The notes beneath the pieces were generated by a model. The model was not told the origin of the DNA. It made no database searches and worked only from the letters and a program-made list of their open reading frames with translations. Shown here in pieces: positions 43,239 to 52,807 of a stretch of 64,000 nucleotides of DNA (position 1 is its first letter; every line of letters starts with the position of its first letter). The stretch comes from Lachnospiraceae bacterium (lineage in GTDB: Bacteria > Bacillota > Clostridia > Lachnospirales > Lachnospiraceae), in the NCBI GenBank assembly GCA_017553505.1, contig JAFZLD010000025.1:1-64000 (forward strand), written 5' to 3'. The translations under genes and the position numbers were made by a program.

Positions 43239-43243
43239 GAAAG

Positions 43244-43272
43244 AGCGGTGATTTTATTTCACCGCTTTTTTA
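43244..43272 (+). terminator. terminator of the adaptor-FtsX-xylosidase operon
   Basis: AGCGGTGA (43244-43251) pairs with TCACCGCT (43259-43266), followed by six T. It is the first clear terminator after 32205. Confidence 0.85.
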
Positions 43273-43301
43273 AAGCGTATATTTATGGTACACTTAGGAG
43301 T

Positions 43302-43643
43302 ATGAAAAAGAAAGAAAACAAACTCGATTGCAAGACTATCGAGAAGAAAATTCCACAGTATTTAAACGATGAACTTTCGGCGACGGAGTTGCGTTCATTT
43401 CTTGAGCACATCAATGAATGCGCCGATTGCAAAGAGGAACTGACCATAAGATATATGGTTTCGGAAGGTCTTGATAAGGCTGAGATTAACAACGAGTACA
43501 ACCTGCTTAAGGGACTCGAAGAGAAGATCAAGGGCTCATACAAGAGAATTCGAAATTATGACATTGGTGTCTTCTTTGTGTCGTTCTTGATTTTTTTGAC
43601 TGTCGGATTTGTGATTCTTGCAATTGTTTTTGCGATTATATAA
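43302..43643 (+). CDS. small zf-HC2 anti-sigma-like membrane protein
   Basis: The 113-residue protein has an N-terminal cytoplasmic domain with the zinc-binding HINECADC pattern (H-x3-C-x2-C, about residues 37-44) seen in anti-sigma factors, and one C-terminal membrane helix (about 88-110). No sigma-factor gene adjoins it. AGGAG at 43296-43300 lies only one base before the ATG, which is unusually tight, and no other in-frame start is near. The polA gene begins 12 bases after the stop. Confidence 0.7.
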   Translation: MKKKENKLDCKTIEKKIPQYLNDELSATELRSFLEHINECADCKEELTIRYMVSEGLDKAEINNEYNLLKGLEEKIKGSYKRIRNYDIGVFFVSFLIFLTVGFVILAIVFAII

Positions 43644-43655
43644 AGGGGAACGGGT

Positions 43656-46250
43656 TTGAAACTATTACTTGTTGACGGATATTCAATACTTAACAGAGGC
43701 TTCTACGGCCTCCCGCTTTTAAGCAACAAAGACGGAATCTATACCAACGCGGTGCTTGGTTTTCTTAATATTCTTTTCAAGGTGACCGAAGATGAGAAGC
43801 CTGATTATCTTACGGTTGCTTTTGATGTTCATGCTCCCACATTCAGACATAAGATGTACGAAGGCTATAAGGGTACCAGAAAGCCTATGCCTGAGGAACT
43901 TAAGATGCAGCTTCCAATTATCAGGGAGGTGCTTTCTTCGATGCAGGTCAATATTGTGGAGATGGAAGGTTACGAGGCTGACGATTTGCTGGGAACTTTG
44001 GCAGGTCAGGCGGAGCGTGCGGGTCTTGATGTGACGCTTCTTTCGGGTGACAGAGATCTGCTTCAGATTGCATCCGAGAAGATTAAGATTTCCATTCCCA
44101 AGACTACCGGCGGTAAGACCGAGACTTTTAATTACTATGCGTCTGATGTGGCTCGTGAATACGGAGTGACACCGCTTGAGTTTATAGAGGTTAAGGCTCT
44201 CCAGGGGGACTCTTCCGACAATATTCCCGGTGTATCTAAAGTAGGTCCCAAGACCGCGACGGAGCTTATTGCGACTTATCATTCGCTTGAGAATTTATAC
44301 GATCATATTGATGAGATTACCAAGAAAGCGCTGCACGAGAATCTTGTCAATGACAAAGAAATGGCTTTCTTTAGCCGAACACTCTCAAGAATTGAGGTTA
44401 ATGCGCCGATTGAGCTTAATCTTGAAGCGTCGAAGTTTGAGAAGATGCTCAATGATGCGTCAATGGACGTGTTACTTAAATATAACTTAAAGAGTGTCAT
44501 CACCAAGCTTGAAAACATCGGCGGCAGTGATGCCTCTGCGGTCAAAGAAAACCGCATGGAAGAATTCAATTTCGAAGTAGTGAAGGACTTTAACAAGACT
44601 GAAGAGATTATTTCAAAGGTGACAAAAGCGGGGGAAGTCGGTATAGCGGCTACGGATACCGGCGTAGCGCTTGCTTTGGCCGGCAATACGTATTTTGTAA
44701 GATTCTATGGCTTTGTAAATAAAGATTATATGCAGAATGCAGTTGTGAACGCGTTAAAGGGCGACATGCGTGTCACAACACTTGGGATAAAAGATGTATA
44801 CGATTATACGGGCGACTACAGACCCGGCTTTGAAGATTGCGAGATTCTTGCGTATTTAATAGATCCGCTTAAGGGCGAGTACCCGGTTACATATCTTAGC
44901 GAGCGTTATCTTAACAAGTTCTTTGGCGACGAGAAGGAACTGGTTAAAGATGCGGAGAAGTACGCGGCTGTTAAGGCTTCAATCAGCGCGGAACTTTTCA
45001 AGGTTCTAGAGGCGGAAGTGGACAAGCTTAATATGCTTAAGCTTTACAGGGATGTCGAGATGCCCCTTTCTTACGTGTTATATTCGATGGAGCGGGAAGG
45101 CGTACTTGTAGACAGAAAAGCGCTCAAGGAATACAGCGACAAATGTCTTGAAGGCATCGCTCGCCTTGAAAAGAAAATTTATGAAGAAGCGGGAACTGAA
45201 TTCAATATTAATTCTCCCAAGCAGCTCGGCGAGATCCTTTTTGAAAAACTGCAGCTTCCGGGCGGCAAGAAGACCAAGTCCGGTTACTCAACGGCGGCAG
45301 ATGTGTTGGAGAAGCTTTCGGTTGATTATCCTATAGTCAACGACATTCTGGAATACAGAACTCTTTCCAAACTCAATTCGACATACGCCGAGGGTCTGCA
45401 GAATTACATAAGCGAAGACGGAAGAATTCATGCGCACTTTAACCAGACCATCACTGCAACGGGACGTTTAAGCTCTACGGATCCCAACCTTCAGAATATT
45501 CCTATCAGAACTGAACTTGGACGTGAGCTCAGAAAGGTATTCTATCCCAAGGACGGATTTACATTTGTGGATGCCGACTATTCGCAGATTGAATTAAGAC
45601 TCATGGCTCACATGTCCGGTGATGAGAAGATGATTCAGGCTTTCAAGGAAGGCAAGGACATTCACCGAAGCACCGCATCGCATGTATTCAATACTCCTTT
45701 TGACGAGGTTACCGCCGAGCAGCGTCGAAGCGCCAAGGCAGTTAACTTCGGTATTATTTACGGAATCAGCGATTTCGGTTTGAGCCGCGACATCGGAATA
45801 GACATGAAGTCCGCCAAGAAGTACAAAGAAGACTACTTCGGCAATTTCCCCAAGATTAAGAAATACTTGGACGATACGGTTAAAAAGGCCAAAGAAGATG
45901 GATTTACCACCACACTTTTCGGACGAATCAGACCGATCCCCGAACTTAAGTCGAGCAATTTCATGCAGCGTTCTTTTGGCGAGAGAGTTGCGATGAATGC
46001 GCCGCTTCAGGGCACTGCAGCCGATATCATGAAGATTGCGATGATAAATATCTTCAATCGCATGAAGGCTGAGAACCTTGAATCGAAGATGCTTATTCAG
46101 GTGCACGATGAAGTGCTTATAGAGACCAAATTGTCGGAGAAAGATACTGTTATGAAGCTTGTATCCGAGGAAATGGAGAAGGCGGCTTCTTTGTCCGTAG
46201 ACCTTCTTGCGGAGGCTCACGACGGTGCAACCTGGTACGATGCCAAATAA
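43656..46250 (+). CDS. polA: DNA polymerase I
   Basis: PolA fills gaps and removes RNA primers. The 864-residue product has the 5' nuclease domain (1-290, with EADDLLGTLA and GDSSDNIPGV), a central exonuclease-like domain (about 300-460) and the polymerase domain (about 480-864). The polymerase carries DADYSQIELR (motif A), RRSAKAVNFGIIYG (motif B) and QVHDE (motif C). The central domain lacks the DxE motif needed for proofreading (ATDTGVAL in its place), as in many Firmicutes. Translation appears to start at TTG 43656 after an AGGGGA site. It is followed by coaE. Confidence 0.95.
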   Translation: MKLLLVDGYSILNRGFYGLPLLSNKDGIYTNAVLGFLNILFKVTEDEKPDYLTVAFDVHAPTFRHKMYEGYKGTRKPMPEELKMQLPIIREVLSSMQVNIVEMEGYEADDLLGTLAGQAERAGLDVTLLSGDRDLLQIASEKIKISIPKTTGGKTETFNYYASDVAREYGVTPLEFIEVKALQGDSSDNIPGVSKVGPKTATELIATYHSLENLYDHIDEITKKALHENLVNDKEMAFFSRTLSRIEVNAPIELNLEASKFEKMLNDASMDVLLKYNLKSVITKLENIGGSDASAVKENRMEEFNFEVVKDFNKTEEIISKVTKAGEVGIAATDTGVALALAGNTYFVRFYGFVNKDYMQNAVVNALKGDMRVTTLGIKDVYDYTGDYRPGFEDCEILAYLIDPLKGEYPVTYLSERYLNKFFGDEKELVKDAEKYAAVKASISAELFKVLEAEVDKLNMLKLYRDVEMPLSYVLYSMEREGVLVDRKALKEYSDKCLEGIARLEKKIYEEAGTEFNINSPKQLGEILFEKLQLPGGKKTKSGYSTAADVLEKLSVDYPIVNDILEYRTLSKLNSTYAEGLQNYISEDGRIHAHFNQTITATGRLSSTDPNLQNIPIRTELGRELRKVFYPKDGFTFVDADYSQIELRLMAHMSGDEKMIQAFKEGKDIHRSTASHVFNTPFDEVTAEQRRSAKAVNFGIIYGISDFGLSRDIGIDMKSAKKYKEDYFGNFPKIKKYLDDTVKKAKEDGFTTTLFGRIRPIPELKSSNFMQRSFGERVAMNAPLQGTAADIMKIAMINIFNRMKAENLESKMLIQVHDEVLIETKLSEKDTVMKLVSEEMEKAASLSVDLLAEAHDGATWYDAK

Positions 46251-46263
46251 AGAGAGCGTAACT

Positions 46264-46872
46264 ATGAAAGTAATCGGTGTAACAGGAGGCGTAGGTTCGG
46301 GCAAGTCCCTGATACTTAGCTTCCTTAAAGATAATTACAATTGCGAAATCATAATGGCTGACGACCTTGCCAAGGACTTATGTCGCAAGGGAGAACTTTG
46401 TTACAAGCCGCTTGTTAAGCTTTTGGGCAAGAGCGCACTCGGACCGGATAAAGAAATTGACAAGCGTGTCATGGCACAGATGATTTTTAACGACGATGAT
46501 TTAAGAGTAAAGGTTAACGGAATTATTCATCCGGGAGTTAAAAAATTTATTCTTGAAAGAATCGCGTATTTACGGGCAAAAGAAGAGATAGATTTTCTTT
46601 TTATAGAAGCGGCTCTGTTAATTGAGGACGGATATAAGGACATTGTGGACGAACTGTGGTATATTTATACTAATGAGGCAGTGAGGCGGGAGCGCCTGAA
46701 AGCGTCGAGGGGATATTCGGATGAGAAAATCGACGATATTATGGCGAGTCAGCTGAGCGAGGAAGAGTTCAGAAGCAACTCTGATTTTGAGATTGATAAT
46801 TCCGGGGACTGTGAGGTTAGCTACAGACAAATACGCGAAAGGTTAGGGGAACCGTATGGACAACCAGAATAA
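46264..46872 (+). CDS. coaE: dephospho-CoA kinase
   Basis: CoaE phosphorylates dephospho-CoA in the last step of coenzyme A synthesis. The 202-residue product has the P-loop GGVGSGKS (8-15), the DDLAKDL segment after the first beta-alpha unit and the lid region. Longer in-frame starts run into polA; ATG 46264, 14 bases after the polA stop, gives the family N-terminus. The 3' end overlaps the next gene by 17 bases. Confidence 0.93.
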   Translation: MKVIGVTGGVGSGKSLILSFLKDNYNCEIIMADDLAKDLCRKGELCYKPLVKLLGKSALGPDKEIDKRVMAQMIFNDDDLRVKVNGIIHPGVKKFILERIAYLRAKEEIDFLFIEAALLIEDGYKDIVDELWYIYTNEAVRRERLKASRGYSDEKIDDIMASQLSEEEFRSNSDFEIDNSGDCEVSYRQIRERLGEPYGQPE

Positions 46873-48808
46873 AGCAAAATATGTTTTCGGACTTGATATC
46901 GGTACCAGAAGTGTCGTAGGAACGGTGGGTTATTTTGACGATGACCGTTTTAAAGTTGTGTGTCAGCGTTCAATCGAGCATGAGACCCGCTCCATGATAG
47001 ACGGACAGATTCACGATATCCCGAGAGTCGCAACGACCATTAAGGAAGTCAAGGAACAGTGCGAGGCAGTTATCGGAGAGCCGCTCACTCATGTATGTAT
47101 TGCTGCTGCAGGTCGTGTACTTAAGACAGTTAAGACTCACGTTGACATGATTTTCGAAGAAGAACGCGAGACCAAGCCCGAAGATGTTACAAACCTTCAG
47201 CTTCTCGGTGTTGAGAAGGCCTACAAGGAATTCCAGTCAGGCAATAATACCGACATTAAGTTTTATTGTGTAGGCTATTCTGTTATCAAATATTTCATGG
47301 ACAAGCTCCCCATCCTTAATCTTGTGGGACATAAGGCCAAGCATATTTCGGCCGACATGATAGCAACATTCCTTCCCGACGATGTTGTGGACGGTCTTTA
47401 TAAGGCTGTTGATTTTGCGGGACTTGAAGTGCTTAATCTTACGCTCGAGCCTATTGCGGCTATGTCGGTTGCCATTCCCGAGCGTTTCAGAATGCTTAAC
47501 CTTGCACTTGTAGACGTAGGTGCAGGTACAAGCGATATTTCCATTACCGATGCCGGAAGTATTATCGGCTACGGTATGATTCCTATGGCCGGCGATGCTC
47601 TTACGGATGAGCTTGCAAGGCATTATCTTGCAGATTTTTACCAGGCAGAGAAGATTAAGAGAACTGCAGGCAGATCTGAAGAAATCGAATTCGAAGATAT
47701 CATGGGCATTAAGCAGACCATTACCAGCGAGGATGCCGCACAGGCTATGGCCGGTAAGATAGATGAGATGACCACATATGTAGCCGACGAGATTAAGCAT
47801 CTTAACGGAGACAAGCCTGTAAGCGCTGTATTCGTAGTCGGCGGTGGCGGTCTTGCCAAGGGCTATACCGATGCGCTTGCGGATAAGTTAGGCCTCATGC
47901 ACGAAAGAGTTGCTCTTCGAGGCAGTGACGTGCTCGGTAAGATTGATTTCGAAGAAGAAGACCTTTCCAAGTCACCTTTGATGGTTACCCCTATCGGTAT
48001 CTGTCTTAACTATTATGAGAATAATAATAACCTCATTTACGTGTTCTTTAACGGCACAAGAATGAAGCTTTACGATAACGGCCACGTAGCAGTGGTTGAT
48101 GTTGCCATGCAGGCAGGTTTCCCCAATGACGGATTATTCCCCAAGCGCGGCAAGGCACTTTCTTTTTCCGTTAACGGTAAGTCTAAGATTATTAAGGGTG
48201 AGCTCGGCGAGTCGGCTATGATTACAGTCAACGGCGAGCCTGCTGATATTACTACCAAGGTTAGCTCCAATGACAGAGTTGTCATAATTGAATCTACCGC
48301 GGGTATGAAGGCTAAGTCTAAGATTTCAGACCTTCCCGAGTTCAAAGAAGGCTTGAAGCTTCTCGTGGACGGTCAGGTGGTTGAATTCACGAGACCTGTT
48401 TTTGCTAACGGTCAGACTGTTACACCTGCATACGAGATTAACGAAGGCGACCATATTGAGGTTCTCGATACCTGTACTAAAGAACAACTCATGGAAGTCC
48501 TCGATACCAATGACGCAAGCAAGGTTGATACAGTGAACGTTTCCAAGGTGGAAGATAAGCCTACGGAAGCAGACGCCGTACAGAAAGAAAAGCAGAAGGG
48601 TGCCGTAATTACCGTCATGGTTAACGGCAGTCCCGTAACTCTTAAAGGCAAGTATTATTACATTTTCATCGATGTATTCGACTACATCGACTTTGATTTA
48701 AACGATCCCAAAGGAAAGAGCATCGTAACCCTCCACAACGGCGAGAATGCCAAGTACATGGAACCGCTCAATGACGGTGACGTGCTCGAGATTTACTGGA
48801 AGGATTGA
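46856..48808 (+). CDS. FtsA/actin-like ATPase family protein with long C-terminal extension
   Basis: The N-terminal ~390 residues form an actin-fold ATPase of the FtsA/PilM group. They contain the phosphate-1 loop GLDIGTRSVVG (about 12-22), LALVDVGAGTSDISI as phosphate 2 (about 216-230) and FVVGGGGLAKGY as the adenosine motif. Unlike normal FtsA (~420 residues) it continues to 650 residues. The extension has two or three beta-grasp-like segments ending in glycine-aspartate turns such as INEGDHIEV and LNDGDVLEIYW. The typical amphipathic C-terminal helix of FtsA is absent. It overlaps coaE. A role in cell division is uncertain. Confidence 0.75.
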   Translation: MDNQNKAKYVFGLDIGTRSVVGTVGYFDDDRFKVVCQRSIEHETRSMIDGQIHDIPRVATTIKEVKEQCEAVIGEPLTHVCIAAAGRVLKTVKTHVDMIFEEERETKPEDVTNLQLLGVEKAYKEFQSGNNTDIKFYCVGYSVIKYFMDKLPILNLVGHKAKHISADMIATFLPDDVVDGLYKAVDFAGLEVLNLTLEPIAAMSVAIPERFRMLNLALVDVGAGTSDISITDAGSIIGYGMIPMAGDALTDELARHYLADFYQAEKIKRTAGRSEEIEFEDIMGIKQTITSEDAAQAMAGKIDEMTTYVADEIKHLNGDKPVSAVFVVGGGGLAKGYTDALADKLGLMHERVALRGSDVLGKIDFEEEDLSKSPLMVTPIGICLNYYENNNNLIYVFFNGTRMKLYDNGHVAVVDVAMQAGFPNDGLFPKRGKALSFSVNGKSKIIKGELGESAMITVNGEPADITTKVSSNDRVVIIESTAGMKAKSKISDLPEFKEGLKLLVDGQVVEFTRPVFANGQTVTPAYEINEGDHIEVLDTCTKEQLMEVLDTNDASKVDTVNVSKVEDKPTEADAVQKEKQKGAVITVMVNGSPVTLKGKYYYIFIDVFDYIDFDLNDPKGKSIVTLHNGENAKYMEPLNDGDVLEIYWKD

Positions 48809-48827
48809 TTCCGGAGGTTAGTAACAC

Positions 48828-49625
48828 ATGAGATTTTGCAGTATCGCAAGCGGCTCAAGCGGTAATTGTATTTACGTTGGGTCCGATACGGCTAGTATAT
48901 TGGTAGACGCGGGTATAAGTGCCAAGAAAACAATCGAAGGTCTTCGGGGGCTTGATGTGGCTCCCGAGGACATCGATGCTATATTTGTAACACACGAGCA
49001 CAGCGACCATATTAAGGGTATAAGTGTTCTTGCGAGGAAATATAATATACCGATCTATGCCACAAACGGCACCATTCAGGGAATCAAGAGTGCATCGGGG
49101 TCTAAGCCCATAGACGATGCGCTCTTCAATATTGTTAAGAGTGACACATCTGTCAGTATAAAGGACTTATTGATTAATCCCATGCATATTTCTCACGATG
49201 CAGCGGATCCTGTTGCTTACAGAGTCTTCTGCGAGGGCAAGAAAGCGGCGGTCATCACCGACCTTGGTAATTACGACGATTACACCATAGAATGCTTACG
49301 AGGCATGGATATACTGATGGCTGAGGCTAATCACGACGTAAGAATGCTTCAGGTAGGCCCTTATCCTTATTATCTTAAACAGCGTATTCTTTCGGACAGA
49401 GGACATCTTTCCAACGACAATTCGGGTAGAATGATATCAAGTCTTCTTCACGACGAGATGAAAGCAGTTATTTTGGGACATTTGAGTCTTGAAAATAACC
49501 TTCCCGAACTTGCTTACGAAACGGTCAGACTTGAAATCGAAGCGGCGGACAACAAATATCACGGAGGCGATTTCCCTATTTTAGTTGCAAAAAGAGATTG
49601 CCCTATGGCGCCGATTGAAATATAA
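48828..49625 (+). CDS. MBL-fold hydrolase of the YycJ/WalJ type
   Basis: The 265-residue metallo-beta-lactamase-fold protein starts with MRFCSIASGSSGNC, typical of YycJ, and has the metal ligands THEHSDH (about 55-61). WalJ-like proteins are DNA exonucleases linked to cell-wall and DNA-repair control. The usual walRK two-component genes are not adjacent here. CCGGAGG precedes the ATG. The gene lies between the FtsA-like and ACT genes in the same direction. Confidence 0.88.
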   Translation: MRFCSIASGSSGNCIYVGSDTASILVDAGISAKKTIEGLRGLDVAPEDIDAIFVTHEHSDHIKGISVLARKYNIPIYATNGTIQGIKSASGSKPIDDALFNIVKSDTSVSIKDLLINPMHISHDAADPVAYRVFCEGKKAAVITDLGNYDDYTIECLRGMDILMAEANHDVRMLQVGPYPYYLKQRILSDRGHLSNDNSGRMISSLLHDEMKAVILGHLSLENNLPELAYETVRLEIEAADNKYHGGDFPILVAKRDCPMAPIEI

Positions 49626-49655
49626 TTGCAAGAAAAGCTTACAAAGGGAGACAAC

Positions 49656-49928
49656 ATGAAGAAGACTATTATTACCGTAGTCGGTAAAGACACCGTTGGT
49701 ATTATTGCCAAGACCTGTACATATCTTGCCGACAACAACATTAATATTTTGGATATTTCCCAGACTATCGTTCAGGATTACTTCAACATGATGATGATTG
49801 TTGACATGAACAAGACCGACAAGAAATTCGGCACCATAGCAGATGAACTCGACGCACTCGGCAAGGAGATCGGCGTAATCATCAAGTGTCAGCAGGAAGA
49901 CATCTTTAATTCCATGCACAGAATTTAA
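49656..49928 (+). CDS. ACT domain protein (UPF0237)
   Basis: This is a 90-residue stand-alone ACT domain with the start MKKTIITVVGKDTVGIIAKT, similar to GcvR-like amino-acid sensors. The in-frame TTG at 49626 is rejected in favour of ATG 49656 after AAAGGGAG. It is 15 bases upstream of the UPF0210 gene. This pairing is common in Firmicutes and suggests one functional unit, possibly a ligand-sensing partner. Confidence 0.9.
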   Translation: MKKTIITVVGKDTVGIIAKTCTYLADNNINILDISQTIVQDYFNMMMIVDMNKTDKKFGTIADELDALGKEIGVIIKCQQEDIFNSMHRI

Positions 49929-49943
49929 GCGAGGTTACCGTCA

Positions 49944-51308
49944 ATGATTAATATATTCGAGGTCAAAGAGACCAACGAAATGATTGAAAAAGAAAACCTT
50001 GATGTGCGCACCATCACCATGGGTATCAGCCTTCTTGACTGTATCGATTCCGATGTGGATGCACTGTGCGACAAGGTTTATAAGAAGATTACCGACAAGG
50101 CTCGTAACCTTGTTAAAGTGGGAGAGGAAATCTCTCATGAATTCGGTATACCGATAGTAAATAAGCGTATTTCCGTAACTCCCATATCACTCATCGGTGC
50201 CTCTGCATGTAAGAGCATTGATGACTATGTTAAGGTGGCCAAGACTCTTGACAAGGCAGCTACAGACGTGGGCGTTAACCTTCTCGGCGGATTCAGCGCT
50301 CTTGTTTCCAAGGGTATGACTCCTTCGGAAGAACTTCTTATTCGTTCCATTCCCAAAGCACTCAAAGAAACCGGACGCGTATGTTCCTCCGTTAATGTAG
50401 GTTCCACCAAGACCGGCATCAACATGGACGCTGTACGCCTCATGGGTGAAATTATCAAAGAAACAGCCGAACTTACCAAGGACAATGACAGTGCCGGTTG
50501 TATGAAACTTGTAGTATTCTGTAACGCTCCCGATGACAATCCTTTCATGGCCGGAGCATTTCACGGTGTTACCGAAGCCGATTGTATTATCAATGTCGGC
50601 GTAAGCGGCCCCGGCGTAGTTAAGAACGCGCTTGAATCCGTACGCGGAGCAGACTTTGAAACTCTCTGCGAGACTATCAAGAAGACAGCATTCAAGGTTA
50701 CCAGAGTAGGCCAGCTTGTTGCAAGAGAAGCTTCCAAGGCTCTTAATGTACCTTTCGGAATTATGGACCTTTCTTTGGCACCTACACCTGCAATCGGAGA
50801 TTCGGTGGCAGATATCCTCTGCGAAATCGGTCTTGAACATGCAGGCGCTCCCGGTACTACGGCTGCACTTGCGCTTCTTAACGATCAGGTTAAGAAGGGT
50901 GGCGTAATGGCATCTTCTTATGTAGGCGGCCTCAGCGGTGCATTCATCCCCGTAAGTGAAGACCAGGGTATGATTAATGCGGTTCAGGCCGGCGCACTTA
51001 CACTTGAGAAGCTTGAGGCAATGACATGTGTATGTTCCGTAGGACTTGATATGATAGCCATCCCCGGAGATACCAAGGCTACCACAATTTCAGGTATCAT
51101 CGCTGACGAGATGGCCATCGGTATGGTCAATCAGAAGACCACCGCGGTTCGTCTTATCCCCGCAGTAGGTAAGAAAGAAGGCGACGTGGTAGAATTCGGC
51201 GGACTCTTTGGATATGCACCCGTAATGCCCGTTAATTCATTCTCCTGTGACGCATTTGTAAATCGTAAGGGACGTATTCCCGCACCGATTCACAGCTTTA
51301 AGAACTAA
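49944..51308 (+). CDS. UPF0210 (DUF711) family protein
   Basis: The 454-residue product belongs to the conserved UPF0210 family, with motifs such as [17 protein letters not shown] and a glycine-rich end. The fold is related to glycyl-radical enzymes of the PFL type, but no radical motif is evident. Function is unknown. Linkage to the ACT protein is typical. A strong terminator follows. Confidence 0.9.
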   Translation: MINIFEVKETNEMIEKENLDVRTITMGISLLDCIDSDVDALCDKVYKKITDKARNLVKVGEEISHEFGIPIVNKRISVTPISLIGASACKSIDDYVKVAKTLDKAATDVGVNLLGGFSALVSKGMTPSEELLIRSIPKALKETGRVCSSVNVGSTKTGINMDAVRLMGEIIKETAELTKDNDSAGCMKLVVFCNAPDDNPFMAGAFHGVTEADCIINVGVSGPGVVKNALESVRGADFETLCETIKKTAFKVTRVGQLVAREASKALNVPFGIMDLSLAPTPAIGDSVADILCEIGLEHAGAPGTTAALALLNDQVKKGGVMASSYVGGLSGAFIPVSEDQGMINAVQAGALTLEKLEAMTCVCSVGLDMIAIPGDTKATTISGIIADEMAIGMVNQKTTAVRLIPAVGKKEGDVVEFGGLFGYAPVMPVNSFSCDAFVNRKGRIPAPIHSFKN

Positions 51309-51327
51309 ATATTTAAGTATATTAAGA

Positions 51328-51365
51328 AAGCCTGCCGCGGCGTTAAAACCGTGACAGGCTTTTTA
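51328..51365. terminator. bidirectional terminator between UPF0210 and tmcAL genes
   Basis: AAAGCCTG (51328-51335) pairs with CAGGCTTT (51354-51361) between convergent genes, followed by T-rich sequence. Confidence 0.85.
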
Positions 51366-52556
51366 TTATTTATCTTTAACTATAATTAGCTGCTTGGAAT
51401 ACTCAGGAGTCTCAATACCTTTGTTCTTGTCGTACAAAGTCGAAGCGAAGAGTTCTTCATCAAGCATTTCTTTGGTGGCTGCGTCAAGATTGTCGTATAC
51501 GGCGGGAACCTTTGAAATAATCGTAAGCCCCGAAGAATCGGAAATCTTGGTAAGAAGAGCGGAAGAAGCTTCTCTGAAACCAAGTAACCTTATGCCGGTA
51601 AGCTTAAACAGCCTTTCTTTGTGGAAAACACTGCTTCCCTGAAGCCTTAACATTATATGAAGAATCGACCTGGATACTCTTGAATAGGTGTAATTCTTGG
51701 CCTTAACTTCCTCGGCAAACGTAGTGAAATTCTTAAACGTTGGAAGCAAGTTCTTGATTCTGTCAGCAAGATCGGGACTAAGTTCAAGAATACTGCTGTA
51801 ATTATCCTGCTGCGTTATGAGTGAATAAAACAGCACTCCGGAAACAGCATTGGGGCCGATGGGACGCTCCATAATAGATAGGAAGTCATACGGCAGGAAT
51901 TTCTTGGCAGAGGTTCCGCCACCGGTCAAAATAGCCTTTCTCAGAGCTGTGGCGCTTAAAAATTCGGCATTCTCATCAAAAGCAGCATCTTCGTAAGACT
52001 GTCCCTCGCGCTTCAATGTATACGGCACGATATTACTGTGCAAACGGTTAATGGCCATAATGTATTCTAAAGCCAGTACATTGTTAGGCTGATTGAGGAT
52101 AAATTCATATTCCGGAAAAAGAATGCATCTTGCCTTGGGATAGGTGTTTCCTTCTTTTAAAAGCCTTTGAATTGCAGGAGACTCAACAGAACCCTCGGTC
52201 ATAAGTTTCTGCGCGCATTCTTTTAACAAGGTAATGTCGCCACACTCGGAACCAAAGCACAGATAATCCACGCAATTAAGCTTATTTAAGATATACACGG
52301 CACCGAGAGAAAATAAATCAGCACTGCCGCAGGCATACGAAAGCGGCAAAAGAAAGACTGCGTCGGCACCGTTCTCAAGAGCATGACGAGCACGAATTTC
52401 TTTGGAATATATGGCAGGCTCTCCGCGCTGCACAAAATCGCCGCTCATTAGACAGATGATATAATCGACACCGAGTTCTTCACGGATCTTTTCAAACTGA
52501 TATTTGTGTCCGGTGTGAAATGGATTGTATTCGCATATAACGGCAGCAATGCTCAT
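51366..52556 (-). CDS. tmcAL: tRNA(Met) cytidine acetate ligase
   Basis: TmcAL activates acetate with ATP to form N4-acetylcytidine at the wobble position of elongator tRNA-Met. The 396-residue protein has the nucleotidyltransferase motif NPFHTGH (His14/His17), a SGDFVQRGEPA block near 40 and a C-terminal tRNA-binding region. Length is normal. GGAGG (52566-52570) precedes the ATG on the minus strand. It is next to pta, so both neighbours deal with acetyl units, but they are transcribed in opposite directions. Confidence 0.93.
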   Translation of the reverse strand: MSIAAVICEYNPFHTGHKYQFEKIREELGVDYIICLMSGDFVQRGEPAIYSKEIRARHALENGADAVFLLPLSYACGSADLFSLGAVYILNKLNCVDYLCFGSECGDITLLKECAQKLMTEGSVESPAIQRLLKEGNTYPKARCILFPEYEFILNQPNNVLALEYIMAINRLHSNIVPYTLKREGQSYEDAAFDENAEFLSATALRKAILTGGGTSAKKFLPYDFLSIMERPIGPNAVSGVLFYSLITQQDNYSSILELSPDLADRIKNLLPTFKNFTTFAEEVKAKNYTYSRVSRSILHIMLRLQGSSVFHKERLFKLTGIRLLGFREASSALLTKISDSSGLTIISKVPAVYDNLDAATKEMLDEELFASTLYDKNKGIETPEYSKQLIIVKDK

Positions 52557-52585
52557 TAATACTTACCTCCGAGTGGTTTGATAAA

Positions 52586-52614
52586 AGTTTAACACATTGT
52601 TTTGTATTTAACAA
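52586..52614 (-). promoter_or_regulatory. promoter of tmcAL
   Basis: Reading the minus strand, TTGTTA (52609-52614) and TAAACT (52586-52591) lie 17 bp apart. Confidence 0.45.
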
Positions 52615-52622
52615 TCATAGAT

Positions 52623-52640
52623 TGTACTTAATTTAGTACA
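52623..52640. promoter_or_regulatory. inverted repeat between tmcAL and pta
   Basis: TGTACT-TAATTT-AGTACA is a perfect 6-bp inverted repeat lying between the divergent promoters. It could be an operator for either gene; no matching regulator is known. Confidence 0.3.
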
Positions 52641-52754
52641 TTCACAGGTATTGTGGAAGTGCTTACATTCGACTATAATCCAATAATGAGAGAAGAGTGT
52701 ATACAAGATACACATTATAGGTTTTTTATGTACAGATAAAAGATTGTTATATTA

Positions 52755-52783
52755 TTGACAACCTTTCGACACATATTAACACT
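52755..52783 (+). promoter_or_regulatory. weak candidate promoter of pta
   Basis: A perfect TTGACA (52755-52760) is followed by only a poor -10 at 17 bp (AACACT). An AGGAGG ribosome site follows at 52796. The true start could differ. Confidence 0.3.
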
Positions 52784-52807
52784 CATTTTTATCAGGAGGA
52801 TATATAT

